Below, piece by piece: positions 53,688 to 63,835 of a stretch of DNA of 64,000 nt. The notes below the pieces were generated by a model that was given only the letters and a program-made list of their open reading frames with translations, was not told the DNA's origin and did no database searches. This stretch comes from Skeletonema tropicum (lineage: Eukaryota; Bacillariophyta; Thalassiosirophyceae; Thalassiosirales; Thalassiosiraceae). The stretch is taken from the NCBI GenBank assembly GCA_037178625.1, contig CM074140.1:248001-312000 (forward strand). The letters are read 5' to 3'. Numbering within the stretch: position 1 is the first letter of the stretch; each line of letters opens with the position of its first letter. A program made the translations under genes and the position numbers.

Positions 53688-53758
53688 GAGAGTTGCATTG
53701 TGTGATCATAGCGTGACGAGAGTTGCAGCCCCAACGTGACGAGAGTTGCAGCCCACAG
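53688..53758 (+). repeat. Iterated 'cgtgacgagagttgcag' block, right
   Basis: Direct repeat of part of 51362-51463; see there. Confidence 0.7.
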
Positions 53759-53984
53759 CCTGAGAACGTTGCCGTCATTGTGCGTGCGGCTTGACGCTCT
53801 CTAGAGATTTTCCCGAGTGGGGGTGGTACCGCTTATCTACGTTTGTACGACAAAATCCACGTAACTTCGTGCGTACAAATACTGTATAAGATACAATACC
53901 TTAAAATAATCTATCTATCTATCTACCTAAAACCCAAAACAAACTCAAGCTCCAATCAATCAATCAAAGATGACTTTGTGTGCA

Positions 53985-54115
53985 CACGAGCAACAGCATA
54001 TTGGCCGACGCTGCAACCTCTGCCTGGCTCTCTTTGGCTGTGGCTTCTGCGTTAGCGGCTTCTTTGGCTGCCTTCGCGCCTTGCCTTTGGCCTTCTTCCT
54101 CATGGCATAATTTAC
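53985..54115 (-). pseudogene. N-terminal fragment of a MYND-family gene
   Basis: On the minus strand from 54104 the sequence encodes a basic leader like that of the MYND paralogs (RKKAKGKAR), then is frame-broken and ends near 53990. The upstream side keeps the family's promoter elements: TCTCTCTAGAGAG at 54119-54131 and 'ttggcgtcattgtg' near 54172. No MYND finger remains. Confidence 0.6.
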
Positions 54116-54369
54116 TGTATCTCTCTAGAGAGAATAGGCCGATGGACAGAGTTACGAGCAGATTGATTTTGGCGTCATTGTGCGTGCTCCCCTTTGCGTG
54201 CGCTCCTTCAAAAAGTGGTGGTAATACGATGATTACGTATCTATCTTCTGGTGGTATCGAATGATTGCGGAAGTACGTACTTACAATGTAGCCTCGGAGG
54301 ATTATTAATAATTTTTCAGTTATGTGTTTGTAGTTTGCACTCACTGCTATCTTAATAGTGTGCATTGGA

Positions 54370-54720
54370 TTTTCAAGCCTTCTTACTGGTACTCTGCGCA
54401 GCTGGCTGACTTGACTACAGTCCAAACTGCAACTGCATTAGCCACTCTTGCTGCACCAGCTGCCATAGTACTAATCTACTTCGTTGTCCTTGCTGCAAGT
54501 GGATCAGTGATATTGCCGGAACTGGAAAAGAATCAAGATGAGTTTGGCAGCGCAATCTAGTATTATGGTATGGTGACAATATCTGTACCGAGGAGATTGC
54601 TTCCGGGTAAGGAGTTGGAGGAGTCAGCTAGCGATGCCGAATTCCAGGGAGAAGAATCTGAATAACAACAGTATTGAATACCGCAGCTTGCCTTCTAGGA
54701 TGCAATCTCAATTTGTATTA
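54370..54720 (+). pseudogene. 3' end fragment of the membrane-protein gene, second copy
   Basis: Aligns with 45625-46005: a stretch encoding ALATLAAPAA and IYFVVLAASG, then KNQDEFGSAI followed by a stop, then the tail 'gaattccagggagaagaatc'. Interrupted and diverged. It lies directly before the convergent MYND paralog 3, as in the other units. Confidence 0.7.
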
Positions 54721-55229
54721 GTAATATTCATTCTGCTTTACGTGGATACAAGAGATTTCTGAACTATCGCAAGCCCCTCTCCATACAATCCAGGATTGTA
54801 TCGCTTCGGCTGCTAACATCATGATTTCTGCTTTTGGAATCAAATGCAGCCTTCGCCTTCACATCAATGTCGCAGAACTTCCTGTGTCTTTTCCAGTCGG
54901 CCTTTTGACATTCACTCGAACAGTAGTTTACCTCGCCACATCGTGCACAACAGAACATCTTGCAGCGTTCTACAAAATGGCCCGGCCTACTACAGTTTGG
55001 GTTGTGACACCAGCCCAACTTCTTGACGCACTTGACTTCTTTGTATTTCTCGTCCAAGCAGGCACACGGAATGCGCTTCCTGTAATATGCAACAAGTGTG
55101 TGATCGTCGGCGCCATCCAGTTCAATTATCTTTGTCCAATTAAAGACAGCTTTAGTTTTGAGCATCTTGACTGCTGTCCATTCCTCAAAAAAGCAGACCA
55201 CTGTAGCGGAGACGCGAGCAGTATCAGTG

Positions 55230-55541
55230 CAAGGGAATAACTATGGGGGTCAAACGTGCCGTTCCCGCCAGAATGACATTCGAGAAATTTTTTGACGCTT
55301 CAAAAAGGGGTCAATTCGTCACGCTAACTAACACCGTGTTAATTAACCTTTCGACATGGCACTACAATTCGATCGAGCTCTTCCAATGGACCAATTCAAT
55401 GGCAGAACCTTGCTCTACACTCGTAGCCCCACCACTCTAGCCCTTATTTGGCCGTCATAGCTGCTATATTCGCCGAGAACGAGACCCTCGAAAATTCCCA
55501 ATTGTGGCCGACGCCGAAATCCACCACTTTTAAACATGTCG
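55230..55541 (+). repeat. Left terminal inverted repeat with promoter of gene A
   Basis: Pairs with 58238-58560. Homology runs through the leader ('ccaccacttttaaac') and includes the ATG and next two bases of gene A. The repeat thus holds the complete upstream region of that gene. It contains 'cgtcacgctaactaac' and a GAGAACGAG word that could be promoter elements. Confidence 0.85.
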
Positions 55542-56915
55542 GAGTCTTCTGATACAGATAATGATTCGGATGATGAATTTGACCCCATCGACGTCTACTC
55601 AATGGATCTCTTCGACCGAGCAGCGACTGCATCGGACATTCGAGAGAAAATTAGGGGGCATCCAACCTTCGTGAGTATGCGAAGTTTTGCCGAGAAGGAT
55701 TGTTGTTTGCTTAATGCAGAGCAGATTGATGCAGCTCTTGACGTGAAACATGTGAATTGGGATGATTTCCATACGAAAGTGCTAGAATCCATTGTAGAGC
55801 ACAAGGGGAAGAACAAAACAAGCGCAACCCGTAATGCAGGTGGCCATGTGAACAAATGCACCGAATTGAAGAAGGTCATATCTAGAAATAATACTCCTGA
55901 GTTTGCTAGAAAGAGCGAGCATCATTTAACCGAGTGGAGGAGCGCTGTTTTCACGTTCGCATGTTTATTCATTTAGGAACTTGAACGCAGTGCCAATAAG
56001 GCCATAGACGATTTATCAAAAAAAATTGATACAATTCTGGCGACGGCATGGGAGCCGCTTAATGATATTCATGCAGAGACAATATATTACATCGTCGGCG
56101 CTATGCTAGAAGCGGCGAAGCAGAAGATGGAGGATAAGAGGACAAGCGATGCCCTGAGACATTCTCTAGGTGTGCTAATAAAACTACAGTCTTGTTCGAA
56201 GGAAGAAGCAACAGCAGCCGGGGCACCAACACGACGTGTTGCAGACCGCGAGGCTGTCTCCCTCAGATATGCCTCAAACGAATTATATGGTGTTGTATGC
56301 AAATATGAGTCTGTATTTCGGGCAGTGCTCAATGATGATGACATACAGATGCATGGAGAGGGTGTGTTAAGAGCTGTGAGTAGACTGTTGAGTCAGAAGG
56401 ATGTAGGGTTGAAAGATCTTCTGGACACTTGGGTGGACGAAAACGAAGTAACGAAGTTGTCCGTCTTTCTATTGAATTATTACACAGGCCTTCGTGGGAA
56501 AGATTTCGTAAAGAAACAAAATTCCCAAGTTGTAAGGACTGGAGAAACTCATCGAGCTACAATTGGTGTGATACATGATCTGAGAAAGAAGGAACATGCG
56601 AATGCAAGAGCAGCCGAAAAGGAGTCTAATGAAGAGCACGAGGGGCACGGGGGAGGTGATGGAGAAGACTCGCCGTCAATGTCAATGTTGAGAGACCAAC
56701 TCGTAGCACTTTGCAAGCAATATGGCTTGCCCTATTCAGGTAAGAAAGAAATACTGCTTGGGCGCATTCTAGAGCATATGCAGACGGAGAAGGACAAAGA
56801 CCAGTCAAATGAATTGGAGTCTGAGAATGCAGATGAAATGGAGTCTGATGTTGTGGCGGCTATAGATACATTTGAGAAGGAAGTGTACGAATCATCATAC
56901 GGCGAGGAGGAATAG
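55536..56915 (+). CDS. Gene A of the two-gene element: SAP-domain protein
   Basis: One frame with a single TAG at 55974-55976, which coincides with a strong acceptor (TTTATTCATTTAG/G), so an in-frame intron ending at 55976 is likely. Possible donors are at 55875 (102 nt) or 55848 (129 nt). Without the intron the frame would be 459 residues plus the stop. The N-terminus is very acidic (SESSDTDNDSDDEFD), the middle is helical (YYTGLRGKDFV around 56485), and a SAP DNA-binding helix pair, LRDQLVALCKQYGLPYSGKK, lies at 56690-56790. The C-terminus is acidic. SAP domains bind AT-rich DNA. A recombinase function cannot be shown. Confidence 0.7.
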
Positions 56916-56952
56916 AATGAATAAGAATAAAATTATATGAATTAGTACCAAA

Positions 56953-58243
56953 TCATTTCCGCCTTTTGCTTTTCCTTTTCCGGCTTTTGCTTTTACTTTT
57001 CCGCCTTTTGCTTTTACTTTCCCGTTTGATCTTTCCAACATCCAGTTCATTGCTATAATATGTTGTCTTCTGTCCTACATTGCCGTTTCTACTAGCAGCC
57101 AAATTTGATATGATACCACCATGTAGACCAGCCATGATGTGGTCTGTATCTTTCTTAGATGCATTTGGATTTGCATTTCGACTCAAATTGAAAGTCGTTT
57201 CGCACGGATCTGACCCAAGGTGCATTTGGTTTATTGTGTGCCCTGGATGCTTCGGTAAATAATGTAGAGCGAGCACCACCGGCCCAAATGAAGTCCAACA
57301 GTTCGTAAAGTTTATATTGCTTTCGGAAACATGCCCCACACAGCTGTTTGCCTTCAAGTTTTGCACCCGAACAATCCCTATGACTGAACGCATACGTAAC
57401 AATGTTTGGATCGTCATCGACTTCGATGCACTTCCATGTAAACGGGGGTTCATCTTCGGCGTCATCTTCATCATTCTTCTTGGCGTTGTGATTTACGATA
57501 AAGCCTGCAACATCACGCCCATAGGGCCATACACACCGATTGTTTGATAAGTAGCTAGCCTTGTAGCGAAAGACATTCCCCACCAAGTGATTGAATCCAT
57601 CATTCACTTTATCCTTGTCTTTAATGTTGGTTCCATCTATGGTGAACGTTGAAATTCCCCGACATTTGGTGGAGTCAACTGGTTGATACGTTATCGTCTC
57701 CTCGTGTTCTACCTCCAGCGGATCAGTTGGTCGATGAAAAAGCGGTGGTGAGGAAACGCCTTCTCCCCCCGGGACAAGCCGATCTACTTCATTGTCATCC
57801 CCTCCCCCGCCCTCTTCCCTATCCACTCTCCTCTTTTTGGCTGTACTAACTTTATTCGGCGGCGATGCATACTGCTGTTGACTGCCGTCCTTTGCAGGAA
57901 CATCATCGCTGTGCTCCTCTTCCACACTAGCTCGACCACTAGCACGACGTCTTCTTGAGGTCCTTTTCGCCTCCTTCCTTTGCTGCTCCTCGGCCTGATC
58001 AATTTTGTATTGCTGATCACCCTTGCCTATCTTTCTCCATTCTCGCACTCGCTCGGCAGACGTCAAGTAAGTTATAGGTGGATGGAGTTTACCATATTTT
58101 TTGTCATAAGGAAAGAGTTTGACGAGGATATTCTCTTCAACCCCTACCCAATTGAGGCTCTCGAACCGATCAGTATTCCCTGCCAGAATTCCTTGGAGTT
58201 GTTTGAGCGACAAGTCCTTTGCCAGTTCGTCTCCGGCGGACAT
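56953..58243 (-). CDS. Gene B of the two-gene element, Cys/His protein with basic tail
   Basis: Starts at 58243, the ATG inside the right TIR (MSAGDELAKDLSLKQ). The first frame is open to 57155 (362 residues): a helical N-terminus, a basic Arg/Lys block (KRTSRRRRASGRAS), and a fold with STFTIDGTNIKDKDKVNDGF, NNRCVWPYGRD, SHRDCSGAK and LCGACFRKQYKLYELLDF. Beyond about 57270 the overlapping second frame looks more coding-like (LHYLPKHPGHTINQMHLG, HIMAGLHGG) and ends in a Lys/Arg/Ser tail at 56953. A frameshift, or an intron I could not place, probably joins them near 57260-57290. The Cys/His pattern suggests metal binding. Not recognised. Confidence 0.65.
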
Positions 58244-58560
58244 GTTTAAAAGTGGTGGATTTCGGCGTCGGCCACAATTGGTAATTTTCAAGGGCCTCGT
58301 TCTCGGCGAATATAGCAGCTATGACGGCCAAATAAGGGCTAGAGTGGTGGGGCTACGAGTGTAGAGCAAGGTTCTGCCATTGAATTGGTCCATTGGAAGA
58401 GGTCGATCGAATTGTAGTGCCATGTCGAAAGGTTAATTAACACGGTGTTAGTTAGCGTGACGAATTGACCCCTTTTTGAAGCGTCAAAAAATTTCTCGAA
58501 TGTCATTCTGGCGCGCCCCGCGTAAATCAAGCACGTTTGACCCCCATAGTTATTCCCTTG
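58238..58560 (-). repeat. Right terminal inverted repeat with promoter of gene B
   Basis: Inverted partner of 55230-55541, ending with the ATG of gene B. The 33-bp block near its tip ('gattacgcggggcgc'-like) replaces 22 bp at the left tip. Confidence 0.85.
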
Positions 58561-58992
58561 ATCAGTGTTTCCATCGAGAATGCTTTGAGTACCACCTGCC
58601 AATAGCGCTGAAATAACTACTTCCAATTTGGAAGAATAGATGTAGGCATATTCTTCTAATGTGGCTTGGTGCGCTGCATTGAACGCATATCCCACGCGCA
58701 AACTGGGTTGTGAATGAAGTGTGGTAATGAATGCGTCGATAAAATCTTGAAGAATCTTCGCAAATTCAGGACCACCATGATCACACTTTTCGAGATAACG
58801 ATAATTGACAGCATTTACTTCCAGTTGTTGCAACTGTGCATCAAGCGATCTCTCCTCCTCCTGCCGCTGATCGGACGACGCTTCAACTTCTTTAACCACT
58901 GCCTTGCTCTCTTTGGCTTCTTTCTTCTTGGCTTTTGCTTCTTTGGCCGCCTTTCGCGCCTTGCCTTTGGCCTTCTTCCTCCTCCCCGGCAT

Positions 58993-60352
58993 TATATACT
59001 GTTATCTCCTCTCTCTAGAGAGGATAGCGCCGATGTGTACCAGCCGTTTTCGGATAATGATTCGGCGTCCTTTGTGCTGTTGTAATAATTTTCCAAAAGT
59101 GGTATCAAAACTGTGCCCCCCAACAACTTGGACCAAAATGTTGTCCCCCCTCATTGATACACTAAAAGACTTACTAGCTGACAAAGGGGGTCCTCAAATC
59201 TCATGCTAGCCAAAATATTTGTCCCCCGGGAGTCCGTCGTTATCTATTGTCTAACTTCTGTGCCTTACCAAGCTACCAATTTCCTAAACCATTCAACTCT
59301 CCAACAATCCAAGTAGCAAGCTGTCCAATCGATCCAAGCTATCTTGCTAGTCCAATCGATCCAAGCTATCTTGCTATAGTGGCCGACGCTTCAACCTCCG
59401 CGGTAGCTTGGCTGTCTTTGACATCTCCTCAGTCTCAGTGCCTTGTGATTGGCCTTCATTCTCGATGGCAACAGCACTCTAGTTAAAAGTACTGTTCCCT
59501 ACCTCAACCGTCATCCGTGCCCGCCGAGCCGCTGTAGAATGCAAAAAACGTTTGAATGGCTCTTCTTGATCGTTTTTGACTTTTGAAAGGGTGGATTGGA
59601 TGATCACATATTTTTTCTCTTAAATTGCTGTCAGTTTTCCTTTTGTGCTTGCAATAGAGTCCTCCATCACACCACCACCAAGCACACAATCACAATAGTA
59701 ATAGGTCATCCTAAAGATAGGGGAGTTGTCGCCCTGTGGTTGCTGCGCTGCATCCTACTGTTACTGTTTTATCTTTTGTATGACGGCAAGATGCACTCTT
59801 ACAAAACTTCATAACTTCTTTTGAAATGCATCTGCATGTATTACCTGTATATTCGATACCATTCGGAATGTTTTGTTCTGCGAACTATGTCTGCCTCGCC
59901 TTCCCAGCCCAGTCTAACGTTGATGGAGGATACTATTTAGGCCAAAACAACAGCCATAAGACCAAGAAGCTTCGTGCTGGTATTAGACTTTGACGATGAT
60001 TTTACGGAGATGAATTTGTTTTGAGCGAATGGAGAGCCTTTCAAGAACAACAACAACAACAACAAAAGTTGACAGTATCACTAATACTTGCACTATTATT
60101 GAGCTGGTTTGAAGCAGGTTGGTTGATAGTCTATTGATAGTCCTTCTATCAAAATAAGATGCCTATCTCAAGCCTGTCCGCTTCCAAGAAAAATTCTGAC
60201 CGCTTGCCGCTCGCGCGCTTGTAGCTTGTAGCTTGCTAATTGCTAATGAAAACATCCATGCGATGCCTCGCTCGGTAGCATTGCAAGGCAGCAGTTAGAG
60301 AGATTCAACAGAGCACTTTAGCCTCTTAACTGCACTGGACAAATCAGTAAAT
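58993..60352. other. Intergenic region between MYND paralog 3 and homoserine dehydrogenase
   Basis: It holds the MYND promoter (TCTCTCTAGAGAG at 59010-59022, 'ttcggcgtcctttgtg' near 59054). A degenerate fragment of a MYND leader lies near 59385-59465 (minus; compare 53995), with a short doubled 'tccaatcgatccaagctatc' at 59318-59375. An (aac)n run is at 60048-60065. No gene seen. Confidence 0.5.
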
Positions 60353-61842
60353 ATGGCGACTCGAATCGGAATGATCGGCGCTGGGACAGTTGGTGAGTTT
60401 TTGACTTCGAAGAACTCAGTCGAATCGGGCACACATCTCATGATGTAGTATGATACGTTTCTGGTGGAGCGCTAACTCTGCTCTGTCGAGAATCGATTGT
60501 AAACATCGCTTTTATAATATCTTATGCATGTATCTGCTCATCTCTTGTCGTTCGTTCATGTTTCGACTGATGATAATTAGGAGGAGGAGTCTACGAAATA
60601 ATAATGAACCGTCTCAAATCCTCCTCCGCCACCATCACCAAAATATGCGTCCGTGATGCCAACAAACCTCGTGATTTTCAAATCGACCCCTCCACCACCC
60701 AAGTAGTCACGGACGTCTCCTCCATCCTCAACGATGATTCGATCAATTTGGTAGTGGAAGTTGCTGGTGGGACCACCTTTGCCAAGGATGCGGTATTCAC
60801 TGCCCTGAAGGGGGGGAAGAGCGTGGTGACTGCGAATAAGGCGCTGATTGCGGAATATTTGGATGAGATTGTTAGCTTGGTCGATGAGGTGAACGATGGT
60901 AAGAGTGAGAAGGATGCAGTCAAGTTTGGATATGAGGCAAGTGTTTGTGGAGGGATTCCAATTATTCATACCTTACAATCGACGTACAAGGGGGATATTA
61001 TCAATGAGGTCTCTGGAATATGCAACGGTACGACCAATTATATGTTGGGTAAAATGGAAGAGGGCGCGGATTACGATGATGTATTGAAAGAGGCGCAAGA
61101 TTTGGGATTTGCGGAAGCAGATCCTACCGCTGACGTTGCTGGGCATGATGTTCGTGCCAAGATTGCTATATTGGCGAAGTTGGCCTTTGGAATTACCGTG
61201 CCCATTGATACGATTCCATGTATGGGTATCACGGAGATTTCAGTAGTTGATTTTGACTATGCCAAGTCGATGGGGTGTACGATCAAATTGGTGGGGACGG
61301 CAGTGCGGCAATCTGAATTTGGGGAGCATGATGGTGCACTTAGCGTGTATGTTTCTCCCAAATTGGTCCCGTTGAATCATTTGTTGGCCTCAGCGACTGG
61401 GTGTGGAAATGCTGTAGCGGTGGACAGTTCTAATTTGGGTACGGCGAGCTTTACTGGACCAGGTGCAGGACGGTATGCCACGGCTAATTCTGTTGTTGCA
61501 GATGCGATGAGGGTGGTCAATAATACGTGTCCATCGTCTCCATTTCCCATGTTATCGACCAGTATTGATATTGACAATGATTTTGTATCGGCATTTTACA
61601 TCCGCATCTCCTTCCAGGATGGATTGGGAATTATCCGAAGTGTGGGTGACTTAGCTGAAAGTCAGGGAGTGAGCATTCATAGCATTTTGCAGCAACCAAT
61701 TACAGACAGGATGGCAGCTGACACGGTGGTGACTACTGAGGCATGCAAGTATTCACAGGTCAAGGCTTTGTGTGATTTGATTGAAAAGGAAGATTTTGCA
61801 AACTCTGCCCCAGTATTCTTTCCCATGATTTCGGATTATTAA
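60353..61842 (+). CDS. Homoserine dehydrogenase, two exons
   Basis: Converts aspartate semialdehyde to homoserine with NAD(P)H, the branch point to threonine, methionine and isoleucine. Exon 1 60353-60392, intron 60393-60580 (GTGAGT...AATTAG, 188 nt), exon 2 60581-61842; the product is 433 residues. The intron cuts the nucleotide-binding loop GAGTVGGGVYE inside codon 14. Further marks are VVTANKALIAEY, substrate-loop NGTTNYMLGKM, and EADPTADVAGHDVRAKIAILAKLAFG with the catalytic Asp/Lys pattern. A C-terminal ACT region (about 345-425, SFQDGLGIIRSVGDLAES) suggests feedback control by an amino acid. No transit peptide is seen upstream of the glycine loop. Monofunctional, without an aspartate kinase part. 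Confidence 0.92.
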
Positions 61843-62087
61843 AGACAACATGATCGGTGCGAGGAAAAATGGATTTGAAAGTCATGTAGTTTGATAATGG
61901 GTGATTATATGGTTTAGCGTATGTTCAACTGTTCTCTCCACTGTCAGTAGATAGAGGTATGTGTTTGAAGTGTGCGTCTTAGGTTTGATTTCAGTACAGT
62001 ATTTTTCTTTTCTTCTGTGCCGTTTTCATTCATGCCGTTGCGGTTCTGAGCCCAACATCAAAAGCAGGAGAACATTGCAAGTCACTA
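61843..62087. other. 3' flank of homoserine dehydrogenase
   Basis: No gene or repeat noticed up to the start of the outer inverted repeat. Confidence 0.4.
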
Positions 62088-62368
62088 CTATGTTCTCCAT
62101 CCATGCAATTGCTCAAAGATAATTGATGTTGAGCAGCTCAATCTGATGTGCACCGTAACAATCTGAATCTGAGTGTTACGATAGTGAGATAGTAGATAAT
62201 AGCAATGATTCTAACTTATACTATTACTCAATTACCATTTTCATTGTACATATTTATTGCTAGTGTAAACCACGACCGTCTCTAGAGAGAAGATTGATAT
62301 TCTCAAATGGATTCTTTGTGGAGCCACCAAGCATCCTCGCTCTCAATACGGCCTTTCTGGTTTCAGCT

Positions 62369-63009
62369 ATAAGCGGGGTTCCAGACGCTCACCCGCCCCG
62401 TACGTAGAACTCTGGTACAAAATCCACGTCAAAAAAAATCGACGAAACGGGACGGGCCCTCTTCCCGCCAATTTTTTTATTAGTGAAATGCTCTAACTTT
62501 GGGCCATGATGGCCAAAATTAAGTTTTGGGGGGTTGTTTCATATGCTTTTCCAGTAGCACCATCCTTTTGTCAACCGTAATGGGGGTTCTATACATATAC
62601 TGGTTGGCCGATAATTCCAAATCCCCGCTGAGAAATGCATGTGAGATTACACTAGGTTTTTGCTAGACAAATTTGGCCGGCCATCAGCCATCACAACTAG
62701 CATGAAGCTAGAGGGTACCTTCGAATGCATATCTCGACGAAAATATACGCTTTCATCACATACCCAGCAGGGTATATACTCACATAATAGTCACCTAAAG
62801 GATAGTATCTCGGGACTAGCATATAAACCACTTCCCTGAAACTTAATTTTGGCCGCTCAGACCCAAAGCTAGAGCGTTTCACTAATAAAAAAATTGGCGG
62901 GAGGGGGGTCCGTCCCGTTTCATCAAGGTTTTTAATTCCTACAGGTACAACTCAATTCCTACGGTGAGCGGATTCTACGTGAATTTTGTACCAGTGGAAC
63001 CTCGCTTAT
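62369..63009. mobile_element. Fold-back element with long inverted arms
   Basis: 641 bp with ends ATAAGCG[GA]GGTTCCA and inverted arms of about 150-190 bp. The left arm contains 'gacgggcc' and 'cgccaatttttttattagtg'; the right arm contains the same in reverse, around 62880-62920. The element is non-coding. No target duplication could be set because the flank is rearranged. Confidence 0.7.
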
Positions 63010-63016
63010 GGTAAGG

Positions 63017-63352
63017 AACCATTTTGAAAACTGTACCTCAGTACAGTTTTCGTGTTGGGCCCAGTACCCGTAGGCATTGAAAACTGTACTTCGGTACAGT
63101 TTTCAAACTCAACTTTGTTAGCGGGCAAAGCTAGGCAGCTCCTAACGGCATTTTTTCAAAAAACCTTTAGCCCTTGTACGCAATAATAAGACCTATAGGC
63201 CACATGACGTGTAATGCTTTATTCACACAAATATCACGAGGCCTATTACCTTTTTTGAAAACTGTACCGAGGTACAGTTTTGCCCTTCACGTAGAAACAT
63301 ACCAGAGGTCTACGCAAAACTGTACTGAGGTACAGTTTTCAAAAAATGGTTG
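63017..63352. mobile_element. Small element with four copies of a 10-bp-stem hairpin
   Basis: Inverted ends AACCATTTT...GAAAACTGTAC. It contains the self-complementary word AAAACTGTAC-NNNN-GTACAGTTTT at about 63026-63051, 63078-63105, 63256-63281 and 63315-63345. Two of them form the ends; two lie inside with loops TTCG and CGAG. Non-coding. Confidence 0.75.
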
Positions 63353-63835
63353 GGATATGCTCCCATCTCCAACTTACAGAGCGATCTTGTCTCGCCTGCT
63401 CCGCCAGGACTACACCTACGCATCGACGTCTGCAAGTCTGCACCTCGAGCATACAGGCTGGTTTGAGTAAATGAGCAATGCCAATCCAGAAGCCGCTATC
63501 TTCTTCGGACACAGAATCACTTGCACGAGCTTGGAGGACATCTCGCTTGATGTTGCGTTTCATAGATTTGTACTCTGCCTTGGTGTACCACAGCTCGTTG
63601 ATGCCCTCGTGCCGCTCAACTATGTAAAGCTGTGATGTTACGGCAAATTTCACAACGTCATGGTTGCGCTTGGGAGGGAAGTCTACGATCAACTCAGCGG
63701 CCATGTTTGTGAATGATGATTATTGTTGTTCTATTCCTTTGGTATTATGAGTTAAAGCTCAAATTTATCTAGGTACAGCTGATATGTGTTGAACTTTTAG
63801 AAGTCGTTGAAGACGTGGCGATCATCAAAATCCAC

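Larger units (their letters stand above)
55230..58560. mobile_element. Two-gene TIR element, 3331 bp, no recognised transposase
   Basis: Bounded by inverted ends CAAGGGAATAACTATGG and flanked by ATCAGTG (55223-55229 and 58561-58567), a 7-bp duplication. The intact MYND paralog at about 49778-49800 shows the uninserted sequence. TIRs are 306 bp (left) and 317 bp (right), nearly identical except for a 22/33-bp block near the tips and a few bases. Inside are two convergent genes, one starting at each TIR. I see no DDE, tyrosine-recombinase or HUH motif. Target duplications of 7 bp are known for P and Dada elements, but the proteins are not recognisably either. Confidence 0.9.
54764..58992 (-). 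pseudogene. MYND paralog 3, split by a 3.3-kb insertion
   Basis: The 5' part (58992-58561) encodes MPGRRKKAKGKARK and the helical region up to ILDGNTD. The 3' part (55222-54764) continues in frame with ARVSATVVCFFEEW to a MYND finger (CHNPNCSRP, FCCARCGEVNYC, CQKADWKRHRKFC) and a slightly longer C-terminus. Between them sits the element 55230-58560 plus one copy of its 7-bp duplication. Apart from the insertion the frame is uninterrupted, so inactivation is recent. The 5' fragment runs 73 codons into the element before stopping at 58339. Confidence 0.88.
62303..63704 (-). pseudogene. Small two-exon gene, second copy, intron filled by elements
   Basis: Exon 1 63704-63455 is protein-identical to the 6-kb copy except for a Thr-to-Lys change near its end. 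The donor GTATGC is kept. The intron (63454-62367) is enlarged to 1088 nt by two inverted-repeat elements that removed the old acceptor tract. A new AG, in CTTATAG at the edge of the inserted DNA, stands at the same exon border. Exon 2 (62366-62303) has lost one base in the LGR codons, so the last residues are out of frame. It may still be transcribed; the final helix is altered. Confidence 0.65.
62088..63835 (-). repeat. Outer inverted repeat, right copy, with insertion
   Basis: Inverted partner of 5860-6640. The homology is interrupted at about 62369-63356, where roughly 985 bp replace 14 bp ('aggaagcaagtgca' on this strand) of the ancestral intron. Confidence 0.85.

Noticed and set aside
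58339..58560. C-terminal 73 codons of the 5' MYND fragment as a real fusion domain
   Set aside because: They are TIR sequence of the inserted element read through by chance; the other TIR gives the same residues at 55243-55440.
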